Assembly (NCBI GenBank): GCA_020536535.1
Contig: JAHLWZ010000848.1
Location: forward strand, 1-64,000
Direction of reading: 5' to 3'
DNA: 64,000 nt
From: Pelomyxa schiedti
Taxonomy: Eukaryota > Evosea > Pelobiontida > Pelomyxidae
Shown one piece after another: positions 25,828-36,585 of this stretch (positions within the stretch are counted from its first letter, which is position 1; every line of letters starts with the position of its first letter). The notes beneath the pieces were generated by a model that saw nothing but the letters and a program-made list of their open reading frames with translations, was not told the DNA's origin and made no database searches. The translations under genes were made by a program, and so were the position numbers.

Positions 25828-27569
25828 ATGCACAAAACACTGGGGATTGTGAAGCCAGACGTGTACGCGAGAACTGGTGCCATGCGTGCTGTGCGTCGGG
25901 AAATTGCGCGGAATGGGTTCAGTGTGTTGGACTCTATGGTAAATGAATGAAGTTTCAAGACTACAAACTGCAGTCATTGGGACTCACCCTAGATTGTTGA
26001 TGTATTTTGTTTTTGTTTTTGTTTTTGTTGTTTAGGTTGTACAATTTGATGAGCAAATGGTGAATGAATTCTATGCTGAACATCGCAGCAAGTCTTTCTT
26101 CAAAGATATATTGGAGTACATGACCAGGTTTTTTTTTTTTTTTCTTCTCCTTCGGCTGGCAAGTTCTTCTTACTGATGCTCCTTTCACATTATAGTGGGC
26201 CTGCTTATGCTATGCTCTTAGGAAGAATGCACGAAGCAGTGGACACCTGGAGGGATTTAATTGGCCCAACCCTTGTTGAAAAGGCACAGGCGACAGCACA
26301 CAAATCGTACCTTGCGAAAAGGCTTTCACTTTAAGTGATTTTTTGTTATAGATTGAGAGCAAGGTTTGGGACAAAAGGTGGTCAGAATGGCTTCCATGGA
26401 AGTGATTCTCTTATTTCAGCAAACAGAGAAATCCATTTTTTTTTCCCGAATGGTTTTTCCTCTTTTCAAGCAAACTTATTAACTTAGAACAGCCCGTCTC
26501 CCTATTGAATGCCTCCCACCATCCAAAAATTATCTGGACCAAACTCTGACTCCAGTCTTACAGCAAGCCCTAATTGCATTATGTAATGAAAAGCCTGCCG
26601 ATCCTTTTGTATGCAAATACAATACCTCTACACAACCAATTGTTACTGCAGGTCTTTCTTGCTGACTGGCTATCTAATAATAACCCAAACAAGCCGGTAT
26701 TCATATTTTCCTCATGAAGTGTTGCAGAAACAGACTATTAATTTTATCCCAGATATCTATGCCAGTTGCTATTGACCAAAGCAGTGATATTAGAATTGTG
26801 TTTGTTTTAGGTTATTCTATTATTAGGCTAAGTCCATTTGACATCACCTAGGCTCTCCTGGTAGTGGCAAATGTCTTTATTGCCAGTGGATTGCCGAAGA
26901 ATGCCCTGGAATTGCACATTATAGTGTTGGTGATTTGCTTAGGTCTGAGGTGGATAGAGGGTCCTCACGAGGCACTCCTATTTCTAGAGCCATGAAGTTA
27001 CTTCCTCCCTTGCACATTCTTTCTAATTTGTATTAATAGGGAAGGTACTCTAGTTGAGACGGAGATTGTGATGCCACTAGTATGTCAAGCAATAAACACC
27101 GTTCCACAAGGGACACACACAATCCTCCTCAGTGGATTTCCACGATCTTTGGAGCAGGCCACCCAATTTGAAGAGCAAGTACCACATGCCCTTATCTCTC
27201 TAATAATAATTACACAATCCGAATTCCTGCCTGATGTATTTGTTAATCAATACACAGGTGAAACCATGTGAGTTTGTTCTCAGCCTAGAACACCCACCCG
27301 ACCGAGTTTATTCACGAACCGGAATGAGCTCGAGGAAATCCCTGACACGCTCAACGGGGGTCACTCCCAGAACTTCCAGAAGAGTTACTTTCGAGAAGGA
27401 AACTGTGCCGATTGTATCTCACTTTGACAAAATTGGCAAAGTTGTGCATGTACGTTGGGCAAAAGCACTCACTCCTTTGTACCCTACTCACAAAATTTCA
27501 AAGGTTATTGTGGATGCAAGTAAGGAAGCTGCGGTACGTGAACAGCTCGTACAATTGTTTAAGGTGTAA
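25828..27569 (+). CDS. Fusion: NME5-type nucleoside diphosphate kinase - Dpy-30 motif - adenylate kinase
   Basis: About ten exons read in phase as one protein. NDPK part: LGIVKPDVYARTGAMRAVRR, VVQFDEQMVNEFYAEH, SGPAYAMLLGRMHEAVDTWR, LRARFGTKGGQNGFHGSDSL with the phosphohistidine (N-x-x-H-G-S-D), REIHFFFPE. Dpy-30 motif: NYLDQTLTPVLQQALIALCN, EKPADPFVFLADWLSNNNP. After a further intron, the adenylate kinase: IRIVFVLGSPGSGK (P-loop), HYSVGDLLRSEVDRGS, HTILLSGFPRSLEQATQFEE, then VKPCEFVLSLEHPPDRVYSR, a short Ser/Arg/Thr LID region, ETVPIVSHFDKIGKVVH and VDASKEAAVREQLVQLF, stop 27567-27569. NDPK moves gamma-phosphates among NTPs and AK interconverts ATP/AMP/ADP, so the fusion could regenerate ATP locally. 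NME5 and AK7 relatives act in axonemes, so a flagellar site is likely but inferred. The start at 25828 gives a direct match to the NDPK beta-1 strand. Confidence 0.88.
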
Positions 27570-27664
27570 ATAAGGAGTGTAAAAATGAGGTTTCTTTTAA
27601 AGTTTGTTTTGTACTTTTCTTTGGGATTTTTTTTGGTACTATGTTGCTATAGCAATACATCCAG

Positions 27665-28688
27665 TCAAGATCTTCCTGACCAGTGGGAAAGTGCTGTTTT
27701 GAGCTCATTCTCCATTCTACTCAGGTGGTTGAAAATCAAGCCAGTGACTGGAACAATGTGGGCCAATCCCGGGTCACTAGTTCCTCCTTTGCTAGTGCTG
27801 TGACAAGCAGCACTAGATTCCGCACTACCAGTGCAACAAACAGTGCTCGCCGATAGCTTTTCATACAACAGTGTGTCATTGTGTGAAGGGACTGGGTCAC
27901 CAAACACCAATTTCTCAAGCCTCTTCATCTCTCGTATGTACTCTAGGTCTCTCATGCTCTCAATAGCAATCTCGGAATCTTCGTGTGGGAGTGAGTTGAG
28001 AAGTGTTTGAAGCTGTTCTGGAGAGAGTTCATTTATTGACTTGCGAGACTGAAGTAGGTATCTGTGAAGGTGTCAAAGTTAAAAACGCATAAATGGAAAA
28101 AAACCTCAAGAAACTTTCCAGTAATTCTACATAATCATCAATGCGTTTGTAAATAACCTTCCGCAAACTAGCAACCAGGTCTCTTTTCAGTTCAGAAGAA
28201 GTGGGAGTGTCACTGAGCAATTGGTGAATTATTTCCAAGTCCCTGGAGAGAGCTTCCAGTGATTTTGGCCTTTGATCGATATAGTTGTACGGTAATGCCG
28301 AAGTGTCATAGCCCCTGTGCTCCAACCACTCTTCAACCTACATAAAAAAACCTCAGAACGGCACTGGTAAAGATGCATAAAAATGGGCCAGCACATAGAA
28401 CTCACCTACCTTCGATTCTATCAAATTGAGCCACCACTGTGTCAAGCCGTGTTTTTTTGCCCCCGAAGTAATCGACGCCACCAATGCCGTGTACGGCGTT
28501 ATCCCCTCCTCAATTCTTACTCTTATCACATCCCCGAACACGCCCTCGGTCTCGCTCTCACCCTGGTCACTCCCGAGGCAACAAGAACTCTCATCGCCAT
28601 TGCCGCTGCCGCTGCCGGTGCCGGTACTACTGCTTGTAGTATTTTCCGCCGTAACAATGTACTCACAACCACAAGATCCACTGTGCAT
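27665..28688 (-). CDS. Unrecognised helical protein
   Basis: Three exons. Exon 1 from ATG 28688 (MHSGSCGCEYIVTAENTTSS) is Ser/Thr/Gly-rich, then VFGDVIRVRIEEGITPYTAL and LTQWWLNLIESK. Exon 2 reads VEEWLEHRGYDTSALPYNYI, LEALSRDLEIIHQLLSD and LRKVIYKRIDDYVELLESFL. Exon 3 reads RYLLQSRKSINELSPEQLQT, MRDLEYIREMKRLEKLVFGD, with a Ser/Thr-rich tail and stop at 27665. Splice joints are in phase and introns are 40-75 nt. Mostly alpha-helical and charged; no enzyme motif or signal peptide. Convergent with the NDPK fusion gene (96 bp apart). Function unknown. Confidence 0.65.
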
Positions 28689-28925
28689 GATAATCTACAC
28701 CTTGTATGTTATGAACAGTAAGTGTCTCGGTCAGATCTTCTTGGTAATTACGCTAGTCACACGTGGGTGCCGTCGACACGTGTCTGACTTGATTTTTCTT
28801 TTTTCTCCTTCGGACAACCAAAACAAAAATCTGGTAAACTGGAAAAACTGTTTTAGGAGTGAGACTTAGGTGTGTTACTGTACAATGTGGTATGGAATAT
28901 AGTGGGAGTAGATCACAGAGATGAG

Positions 28926-30491
28926 TTATGCACCCCCACCAGCTGGGGCTGTGTTGGAAATGATGATTTCCTGGAAAGGAGGTTAATCAAAGTGCCGAAA
29001 TTCGTTGGAACGATGGGTGGGCGTACCTTGACGTCGTTGAAGAGTTGTTTGACAATCTTGGTGTCGGTGGCACACACCATGTGGGTGTAGATTTGTTTTT
29101 TTGAGGAGTCCATATTTAGGAACTGGTTTTTGATGTACTCGGCCGCCTCAGCAAAAGTGTTTCTGCCTGTGAATAACATCATATATGTTAGAATGTCGCT
29201 AGCGCATGCGTTTCCAAATTACCTCGGTACTCGGGAAAGCAAACTGTAAGAGGCACACGTGAAATTTTTTCCTCAAATGTGTCTCTTTTGTTGAGGAAAA
29301 CAATTATCTGAGAGTTTCTGAACCATGGCAGTCCAGAGACTTCCTATATTACAGTAAGGGATATATCTTCCGACCGTAGAGTTGTTACCTTAAACAACTT
29401 CAGAGATTCTGACATTCGATTTGTTTCATCATTTTCATATAGCCGGAGGTCATACTCACTGTTTATGATAAGAACTGGATGAATTCCTTGAAGGATTACC
29501 TCAAAGCTACAACATAAAGTACTGCTGTTACATCTTGAAAGCAGTGCAACCACTTTCTTCTTTCATTCCTTTGTCCACCAACATCCACCATTCTACATTG
29601 ATAACAACCATCAGTGCGGAAAAGCAGCCTGGAAATCAGAAATACCGGTAAGTGAAATTTCCCTCTTTGAAGGCTAGTTCATGAATTCCAGTTGTCTTCA
29701 CACGACACCGAAGAATATCCTGTTAAACTTGGCTGAGAAACTTATGAATAGTGGAATAGAAAAACACTACATCTTGAGTGGGCAGATAGGAGGGATTGGC
29801 TAAACGGTCCACACTCTCAATATAACTGAGACATAGTTAGACGAAAAATAAAGTGCCGGATCTAGTACTATTGGGCACAGTCAAGAAGCTGGAATTCAGC
29901 AGCTCTGAAAAAGCATTGCTTTATCCCTGGATCGGCCCACAAGGCTTTTATTTGAGAGGCCAGCTCCGGTGAAATAGGTTCCAAATAGTTCTGAAGTGCG
30001 GGGTCTGTTGCAAACGTTTGCACTAATTCCTTTTGAATTTTGGGTCAGTAGTGGACTACTTTGAACGCTTTTCAATATATGTGGCTTCTCGAAAACTAGA
30101 TAGCAAAAAGTAAGATAGCAACCTGGTGCTCTGGAGCAACAGGGATTCGCAAGTGCAAGCATGCAGCACATAGAGTTCTCATCGATGAGACACAATTATT
30201 AAAAATAACTGGCTTGAACTTTCTCAGCTCCTCATCATTGTAGCCGTTACAGAAGAGAATTTTCATCTGTTTTACAAGTGTGCTCTTTCCAGACTCGCCA
30301 GTACCTGAACAAAACAAAGGTCAACAACAACACGAAATGTCACCAAGGCAATATGGCTCTCAAAACAGAGGAACAGCAAAAGTACCCAATAGAAGCAGTT
30401 TAAACTCCCTCTGTAACTCATCACTCCAGTGAGTCAGCTGTTCATCAATTTGTTGGTTCCTTTTATCTTCAACAGACACACAACACCCCAT
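28926..30491 (-). CDS. Heterotrimeric G-protein alpha subunit
   Basis: Membrane-bound signalling GTPase. It starts [12 protein letters not shown]: Gly2 fits N-myristoylation and Cys3/4 palmitoylation. P-loop [17 protein letters not shown] is split by an intron after LLLLG. Switch I is [16 protein letters not shown], which keeps the Arg and Thr needed for GTP hydrolysis. Switch II is [20 protein letters not shown]4 is [11 protein letters not shown] and G5 THMVCATDT. Exons are short with 45-85-nt introns. The C-terminus ([18 protein letters not shown], stop TAA 28926-28928) is unusual: no Cys four from the end, so no pertussis-toxin-type site, and a small-residue tail instead of a bulky helix, which should change receptor choice. 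The last splice (CCAG/GAA) fits the family length. A longer unspliced end at 28913 is less likely. Confidence 0.93.
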
Positions 30492-30823
30492 GCTGCTTCG
30501 ATTTTGTATTAATATTATTGCAATAAAAAAATGTTTGGTGCCTGTTTCTTTCTTTCCGAGTTTCAATGAAGCTTGGCAGCCATGTTGTCTACCAAACGTG
30601 CAATGCTGCACCATTCAACACGAAAAAGGGAGAACTAAATAAGGAAACTAAAAGCGAACAAAAGGTACATGACAACTAAAATAACAGAGTGCATTATACT
30701 TACAAAGCGGGGTGATGAGAAAGTGCGGGGCAATGAGGGGTGTCAACCGCATAACTCTGCAGGAGATATGGGTATGTCTAATGGTAGTAGTGATAGAAAA
30801 TTGGAATCGCGTGGGTGTGCGAT

Positions 30824-33800
30824 TTAGTGGAACATGGAGAATAGGTGGTTGGTGATGATGACGCTAAATGGCGGCCTTTTGGCTGGAGGGTCTTGCCAGC
30901 AGGCTCGGATAAGTGATACAACTTCCGGCTCCTCGGATTCCAGACGTTTGGAGATTGTTGGCCGGTGGTTTTTGAATCCCTTTTTTTGGGATGAATGAAT
31001 GTTATGGAATAAGGAAAACATACCACTTGTTGTATAAGCTGTTCAAAAGTGAGGGAGAGTAGAGGGGTTTCTCTGTGAAACCAGGACCAAAGGCAAAGTG
31101 CGAAACTAGGATTAATTTGAGAGCACGTTCCGGCATGGGTAACTGGTTACCTATATACATCAACCTTTTCGTTGTATTTATTTCCTCTCAAAAGCTCTGG
31201 GCCCATCCTGCCAAGAGGTTGGTTACAAAGGTTTAACGCTGACACTACCATATTGGAGTTCCAACTATCTCAGAAAGATTGGGTAACCGCTTCACACAGC
31301 TCAGACCAAAGTCGATTAATTTTATTGTGGAACTAATAACAACTGAGTCAATGGGTAAAAGTATACTACTGATACGTTGTTGGATCATATATAACGTTAC
31401 TAGGCTTCACCTATTCAAGAATTAGAAACTGCATTTGCCAGAGAAAACACACATCACGGTGCACTATAGGAGGGTCTTGAAGGTGCAAATAATTAAGGCC
31501 TACAATGAGGTTAGTGAGGGGTGGAGCCAATGAAGAACAAAAGGAAAAAATCACCCAGAGCAGTATGGTATGCCACACGCAGAATATCTTTTCTGTGCAT
31601 TGCTGGTTTCATTGTCTCCATGTGATCCATCGAAACACCAGGAACAAGCTCCATTACAATCGCCTTGTGCTTTTGGGTACTTGCTCCCATAAATAGTACA
31701 ATGTTGGGATGTCGTAGTTTGCTGGATCCTGTAAGTGAGATGGAAAAATAATAAACGTGCACCTTAATATGGATATTTCTTGCTTGAAATCAGCCAATAA
31801 ATCCACAGTGAATTGTGTAGTCAATAGAACTATAACAATACACTCAGTGAATGGTTCAGTTTTGGGTTGTGGTTTACTTGTGGGACATACATTTTACTGC
31901 AACAGGGCATCCCCTCCAAGTAGCTTTGTGAACTTTTCCAAAAGTGCCTTCACCAATGCATTGTCCTAGAATGGTCAGAACTGACACATATCAAGTATAC
32001 CTACCCATTTGTAGCTGATCAAATGGAATTTCCCAGTCAAAAGTGTCCGGCAATCTAAGTACAGGTGAGGGGGGGAAAAAGGTAATACAACATGTACTTG
32101 GTGAATTCTGTTACATATTTATTGAGGTCCCATTTGTATTGAACTGCTGCTTGAACAAATCTGTCAACAAGAAACGGAACATTTGCCATTATTTTGGGTG
32201 GGTGAAATTGAAGCATACTCATCAAATGTGACCTTGCCAGATCGATTTGTATCTATTTTATTGTATATGCAGTTTACTTCCGGCCATGTTATCTCCTTGT
32301 AGATGATCTGTGTACTATAAGAATATTTTCGGGCAAGATAAATTTACCTTCAAAAGTTTGTACAGCTCGTCTACATCAATAAGGCAGTCTTTATCTAGAA
32401 GTGAATAAGTGAGACTGGAAAAGACAACAAAAGAAAGAATACTTTTGTCAGCCAACTGGAAAGCTCTAAATGCTTGAGCATTAAGCTGGTCTGATATTTC
32501 CACATGACTACTTGAACTTTCAGGCTGCATATCTGCCCGATTAGCAGTATTTTGTGGTTCTGGATTGTTGGCCATATTATTTGCCTCAAGCACACTGGTT
32601 GTAACGCCGCCACTGCCAGAGCCATTTGGAACTTGCTCAGTTTGAGAAACTGGATTACCACGATGAGAATGTCTGCCAGCATTATTCGGAATGCTTTTTT
32701 GTGTAGATAACGATTTTTCAAGACCGTGATATCCTGGAAGTGTTTCATGTTTTGCTTCATTGTCAGGCTTGAGTATTGGTTTGTTGCTGCTTGGAGAATT
32801 TGCTGGGGGTACAGTGTGAGTAATGTTGCCAGTTTGTACTGGTGAAGCTTGTGTCATTCTGAGTTGTTTGGAACTGGCAATGGACTTCCTGAGAGTAGGT
32901 TCGGTACTGATGCACGAGCGCTGAAGGTGACCTTTGGTAACATCACAAAGGAGTTGAGTTGTTGGTCTTAAAGTCTCTAGCTCAAATTGGCGGGACATTG
33001 GCCGAGCTAGCCATGTTTTATTGAAAATGTCACTTACACCACCTCCATGGCCAGTAGTAGAACCAACCCCAAGGCCAGCCACAACTCCACCAATTCCTAC
33101 AACACCAAAGCCTGCCCCAATTCCTCCTCCGCCAACACACACAGGTGGAGGAGGATAGTTCAGCGTGTGAGTTTTGTAAAAATCTGTCCGAATGTCTGGC
33201 ATGGCAATTGCTGATGACACAAGAGTATTTTTTGGTGGGGCCTGATTACAGGCAAATGTAGTACCAGGCTTGAAGTTGAGTGGTGGCAGATGAGCATTAC
33301 TTGGCTTTCTTGAGTTATGGTTTGTCAGGGAAGGAAACGTGGGCTTATAGAACGGAGTAACTAGTTTAGCAACAGCTTGTGCTGCCGCTTCCACTTCGGC
33401 GGCAGCTGCCGTAACCTCTATTTGGCGTGAGGGTCAAAATACTAAACTGGAGTAGTACCGTTTTTAGCTAAAATGGTAGCATCACTGAGATTTCTTTGTT
33501 TTATTGCGGGAAGTGCTGAGCAAGAAGATTCACGATGGATTGGTAACACTGAGTTCTGCAAACGCTTTCGTTTGTACTCTTGCTTATACCCCAAGCTTTC
33601 TGTTGCAACCAAATTAAAATGAGATACATCTGGGAGGGATACCTTGCTTGCTGGTCAAGATACCTTCACTCGGACTTGTTGTTATTGATGAAAACTTTGG
33701 AACCTTCCCACTGTCACAATCATCCATCTTTACAGGACCATTATCTCCATTTACATGCATATGATTAGCCCCATTGCCATTTTCGTGCACATTGACGGCA

Positions 33801-34786
33801 TTGGGGTCAGTGAATTTTCTACTGCTGGTACGGGTACTAGTGCTCGTACTGATATTGTTGCTGTTGCTATTGCTATTGGTACAAGTGTTCATGTTCGTGT
33901 TTGTGTTGTTGCTCTTTCCATTGCCTTCAATACCGTAGCATTGCGAGCTCTCCAACGCTAGGTTTGAAGTCACGCCGGGTGGTTGTGTGTCAGACGGCTG
34001 TGATGGCGTGTCCCAGCACACCGCTAGGCCGTTTTTGAGCCGCGAGCCACTTCCTTTCATGCTTTTGTTGTTGTTGTTGTTGTTGCTGCTGTTCTTTTCG
34101 TTGTTGTTATTGCTTGAGGTTGTGGTTGTGTTTGTTTGGGTTGTGACAGTGACTGTTGTTACAGTTGTTGTGGTAGCTCTGAGTGGGTGTTTTGCTTCTT
34201 CGGGCCTCTCTTTCTCCTTCCCATAATTCCTGGTAGCACCCAAGGGGTTCTTCCCCTCGGCCGCCGCCCGCCTACCACTCCCGCTCCCGCCGCCGCCGCC
34301 CCGGGTCCCGCTCCCGCCCCCTGGCCCGCCTGTTGTGCACCTCCGGTTGTTGTAGGAACCCCCCCGCCCGGAGATGGCCGTCCTCGTGGGCTTGCGGGTG
34401 GAGGCGGAGAGCGGCACCGCGTGGTGGGGCACTTCCCTCCCCCGGCGGCCCTTGGGCCTCGCCGCGCCCCCGCGGGGCGCCACGGCCGACCGCGCCAGGG
34501 CCGAGACCGCCGCTGCCGTGGTCGGCATCCCGCCGCCAATGTCGTAGCATGTCGCCGTGGGCGTGGCCGGGCCGGGGCTGGGGCGCGGGGGGGCGGCAGC
34601 CGACGCGCTAGCGGGCGTCTGCGGCCGCGTTTGTTGCTGCTGCTGCTGGCCAACGTCCATTGCTATTGCTCTTAGGTTGTGGAGATTTTCGCTTAGGCTA
34701 AAGACGAAAACTTCAGAGAGATCGGGGGTTTCCTGTTCTGTGGGCCCATCACCCTCTTCCACTGATGCTCTGAAACTTGCATGCAC
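30824..34786 (-). CDS. EF-hand-containing TKL-type protein kinase
   Basis: Long N-terminal low-complexity region (Gln, Pro, Ala, Ser/Asn/Thr; 34786-33640). It splices into EYKRKRLQNSVLPIHRESSC, then a Gly/Thr/Asn-rich exon (33394-32340), then two EF-hands: DKDCLIDVDELYKLL and IDTNRSGKVTFDEYASI, both with Asp/Asn at liganding positions. The kinase follows: FDWEIPFDQLQMGQCIGEGT, FGKVHKATWRGCPVAVK (P-loop, Lys), KLRHPNIVLFMGAS, IVMELVPGVSMDHM, GLNYLHLQDPPIVHRDVKPS (catalytic Asp across an intron), IDFGLS (DFG), and RACWQDPPAKRPPFSVI at the end. All catalytic residues are present, so it is probably active and Ca-responsive. The TKL class fits the hydrophobic ELVPG hinge and the C-x-W motif. The start could be 34786 or a later ATG (MDVGQQQQQQ) within exon 1. 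The stop is at 30824-30826. Confidence 0.85.
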
Positions 34787-35015
34787 TGTGCATCACACTG
34801 GATGGGGCACGCAATCCAAACTCAGAAACAAAGAAAGTTGCCATCTACTGTGGGTTTCCCACGAAAAAATTTATCGTCTCAACAACGAATCGGTGCACGT
34901 CAAATGGTACCTGTGTTCCTGCATAAAGTCACAAAGACACTGTCTATTATATTCCAATTTCCTTCACCACTCTAGCCACCAACATATTTTTTTTTCCCTC
35001 ATCATCTCTTGCAAC

Positions 35016-36227
35016 ATGAGCAAATTCTTCGTCCTCGTGGTGGGTTTGGCGGCTCTATTTGTGGCGATGGCGCGAGGTCAGGATACGATTGTGGGACACG
35101 AGGTTACCAATGGATTCACGGTTGAGACGATGGGAACATCGAGTGCTACTATTCTTGGCTCTGGATTGACTGTCATGCTGAGGAGTGATGGATATCTGCC
35201 TGTCTTCTCGTTTTATCAGAGCCACGTTGGATTCCCTGTATACAACTTCTCTCTGTGGTCGATTTTTGAGTCTTCTTCTGTCAATGTGAGCGAAAGGATG
35301 GGATTCGATCCATGTAAGTAGTTGTATTTTCATTTGTATATCAAATTTCGCCTGTTAATTTGCTGGTACTTGGGAACTAATTCATTACATTTCTACAGCA
35401 ATTGATGCCATAGTCGAAGGTTCTATGGCGCACTTTGTACCACGACCCTGGAACGTGGCGCAGATGACTTCAGGGATGACGCATATTGTGGAAATGACCT
35501 CTACTTTCTGGAACGCGATGAGGGGAGACATGGTTGTAGCAACTGTTGAGTTCACGCATTACTTCTTCGATTCTCGAACCAACGAGTGGGAACTTTCTCT
35601 GAACATTTACAACTATACCTTTGTAGACTCAAATTCCAGGCACGTACTTTCCTGTCTGTACTTTTCTTACGTCAACCTAGTCTCGTTATTGCGTTCAACT
35701 TCACAAGTAGTAACTCCAATGCCACATACAATATCTCAAAGAACTCTGTTATCGTCGGGCGAGCCTTCTTCAATACAAGCAACTCGAATGCTCGGTTCAA
35801 GAATGACAACTTGCTTGGGCGTTGGGTTCCTGTGAACTTTGTCATGACTGCGTTTGCAAGGTCACCTGTCTCTGTGTATCTCTCGTACGGTCAGCTACCG
35901 GAGAACCTTGCCGCACTCACCCACACTGGAATGTGGCTTGGCCTGAATGAAGGAGTGTCACAGCAAACGCAGCAAATGCAGCAGCAAGGGGAACAAGCGC
36001 AGAAGCAAAGTCAACAAGAATACAAAACTGTTCAACACAAGCACATCAAAATCCCCGGCTATGACGAACCAGAACCCGATTCTCCAGAACTCATGCAACA
36101 AATGCAGGCACTGATGCAAGGAGTCGAGCAAGTTCAAGAGGAAGAAAAGCGGGCACAGGGGCTTATTGTGAGGACATGGTCATCAGTAAGGCAATTCTTC
36201 TCTGGAATACTGCACTCAATATTCTAG
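35016..36227 (+). CDS. Secreted protein of unknown family
   Basis: ATG 35016 opens a clear signal peptide, MSKFFVLVVGLAALFVAMAR, then GQ. The mature part is beta-rich with repeated aromatic/Thr/Ser motifs and many N-glycosylation sequons: VYNFSLWSIF, SSSVNVSERM, NIYNYTFVDS, FNFTSSNSNATYNISKNS. Exon 2 starts after a ~84-nt intron (SIDAIVEGSMAHFVPRPWNV). The second intron is small and its donor uncertain (35640-35680). The C-terminal third is a Gln/Glu-rich coiled region (SQQTQQMQQQGEQAQKQSQQ) ending in an amphipathic segment TWSSVRQFFSGILHSIF. A surface or lysosomal glycoprotein is possible; I do not recognise the family. Confidence 0.65.
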
Positions 36228-36585
36228 GCTCTTTGCCAACACCAAACACATTGTCCCATAAGAGTGATGTACCAAATTTTTCTCCAAGTTTTATGGGTTT
36301 TTTTGCCGTGTTTTTGTGATGTTGATGATAAACAACAGACAGCCTGAGAATTTTTCGAAACGAATACATGTGACGGGTTCTGTTCACCCCATCTGAGCCT
36401 CTTTTTTTAATGTTTTTACCCTGACTTCGCTCAGGTTCCGACTTTCGAATCCTCGATCAGATACTAAGGGGAAAAAATAAGGCTGGAACTACGAACCGTA
36501 ATCAGAACCAACGAAATAAGAAAACCAGTAAAAACACCCAAGCCAAGAGAACAGCGTCGCAACCCTCCACTGCACAAACAACAAA

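Noticed and set aside
34136-34675. Plus-strand 179-codon frame opposite the kinase N-terminus
   Set aside because: Lies antisense to the low-complexity GC-rich exon 1; composition driven by CCG/CGC repeats.
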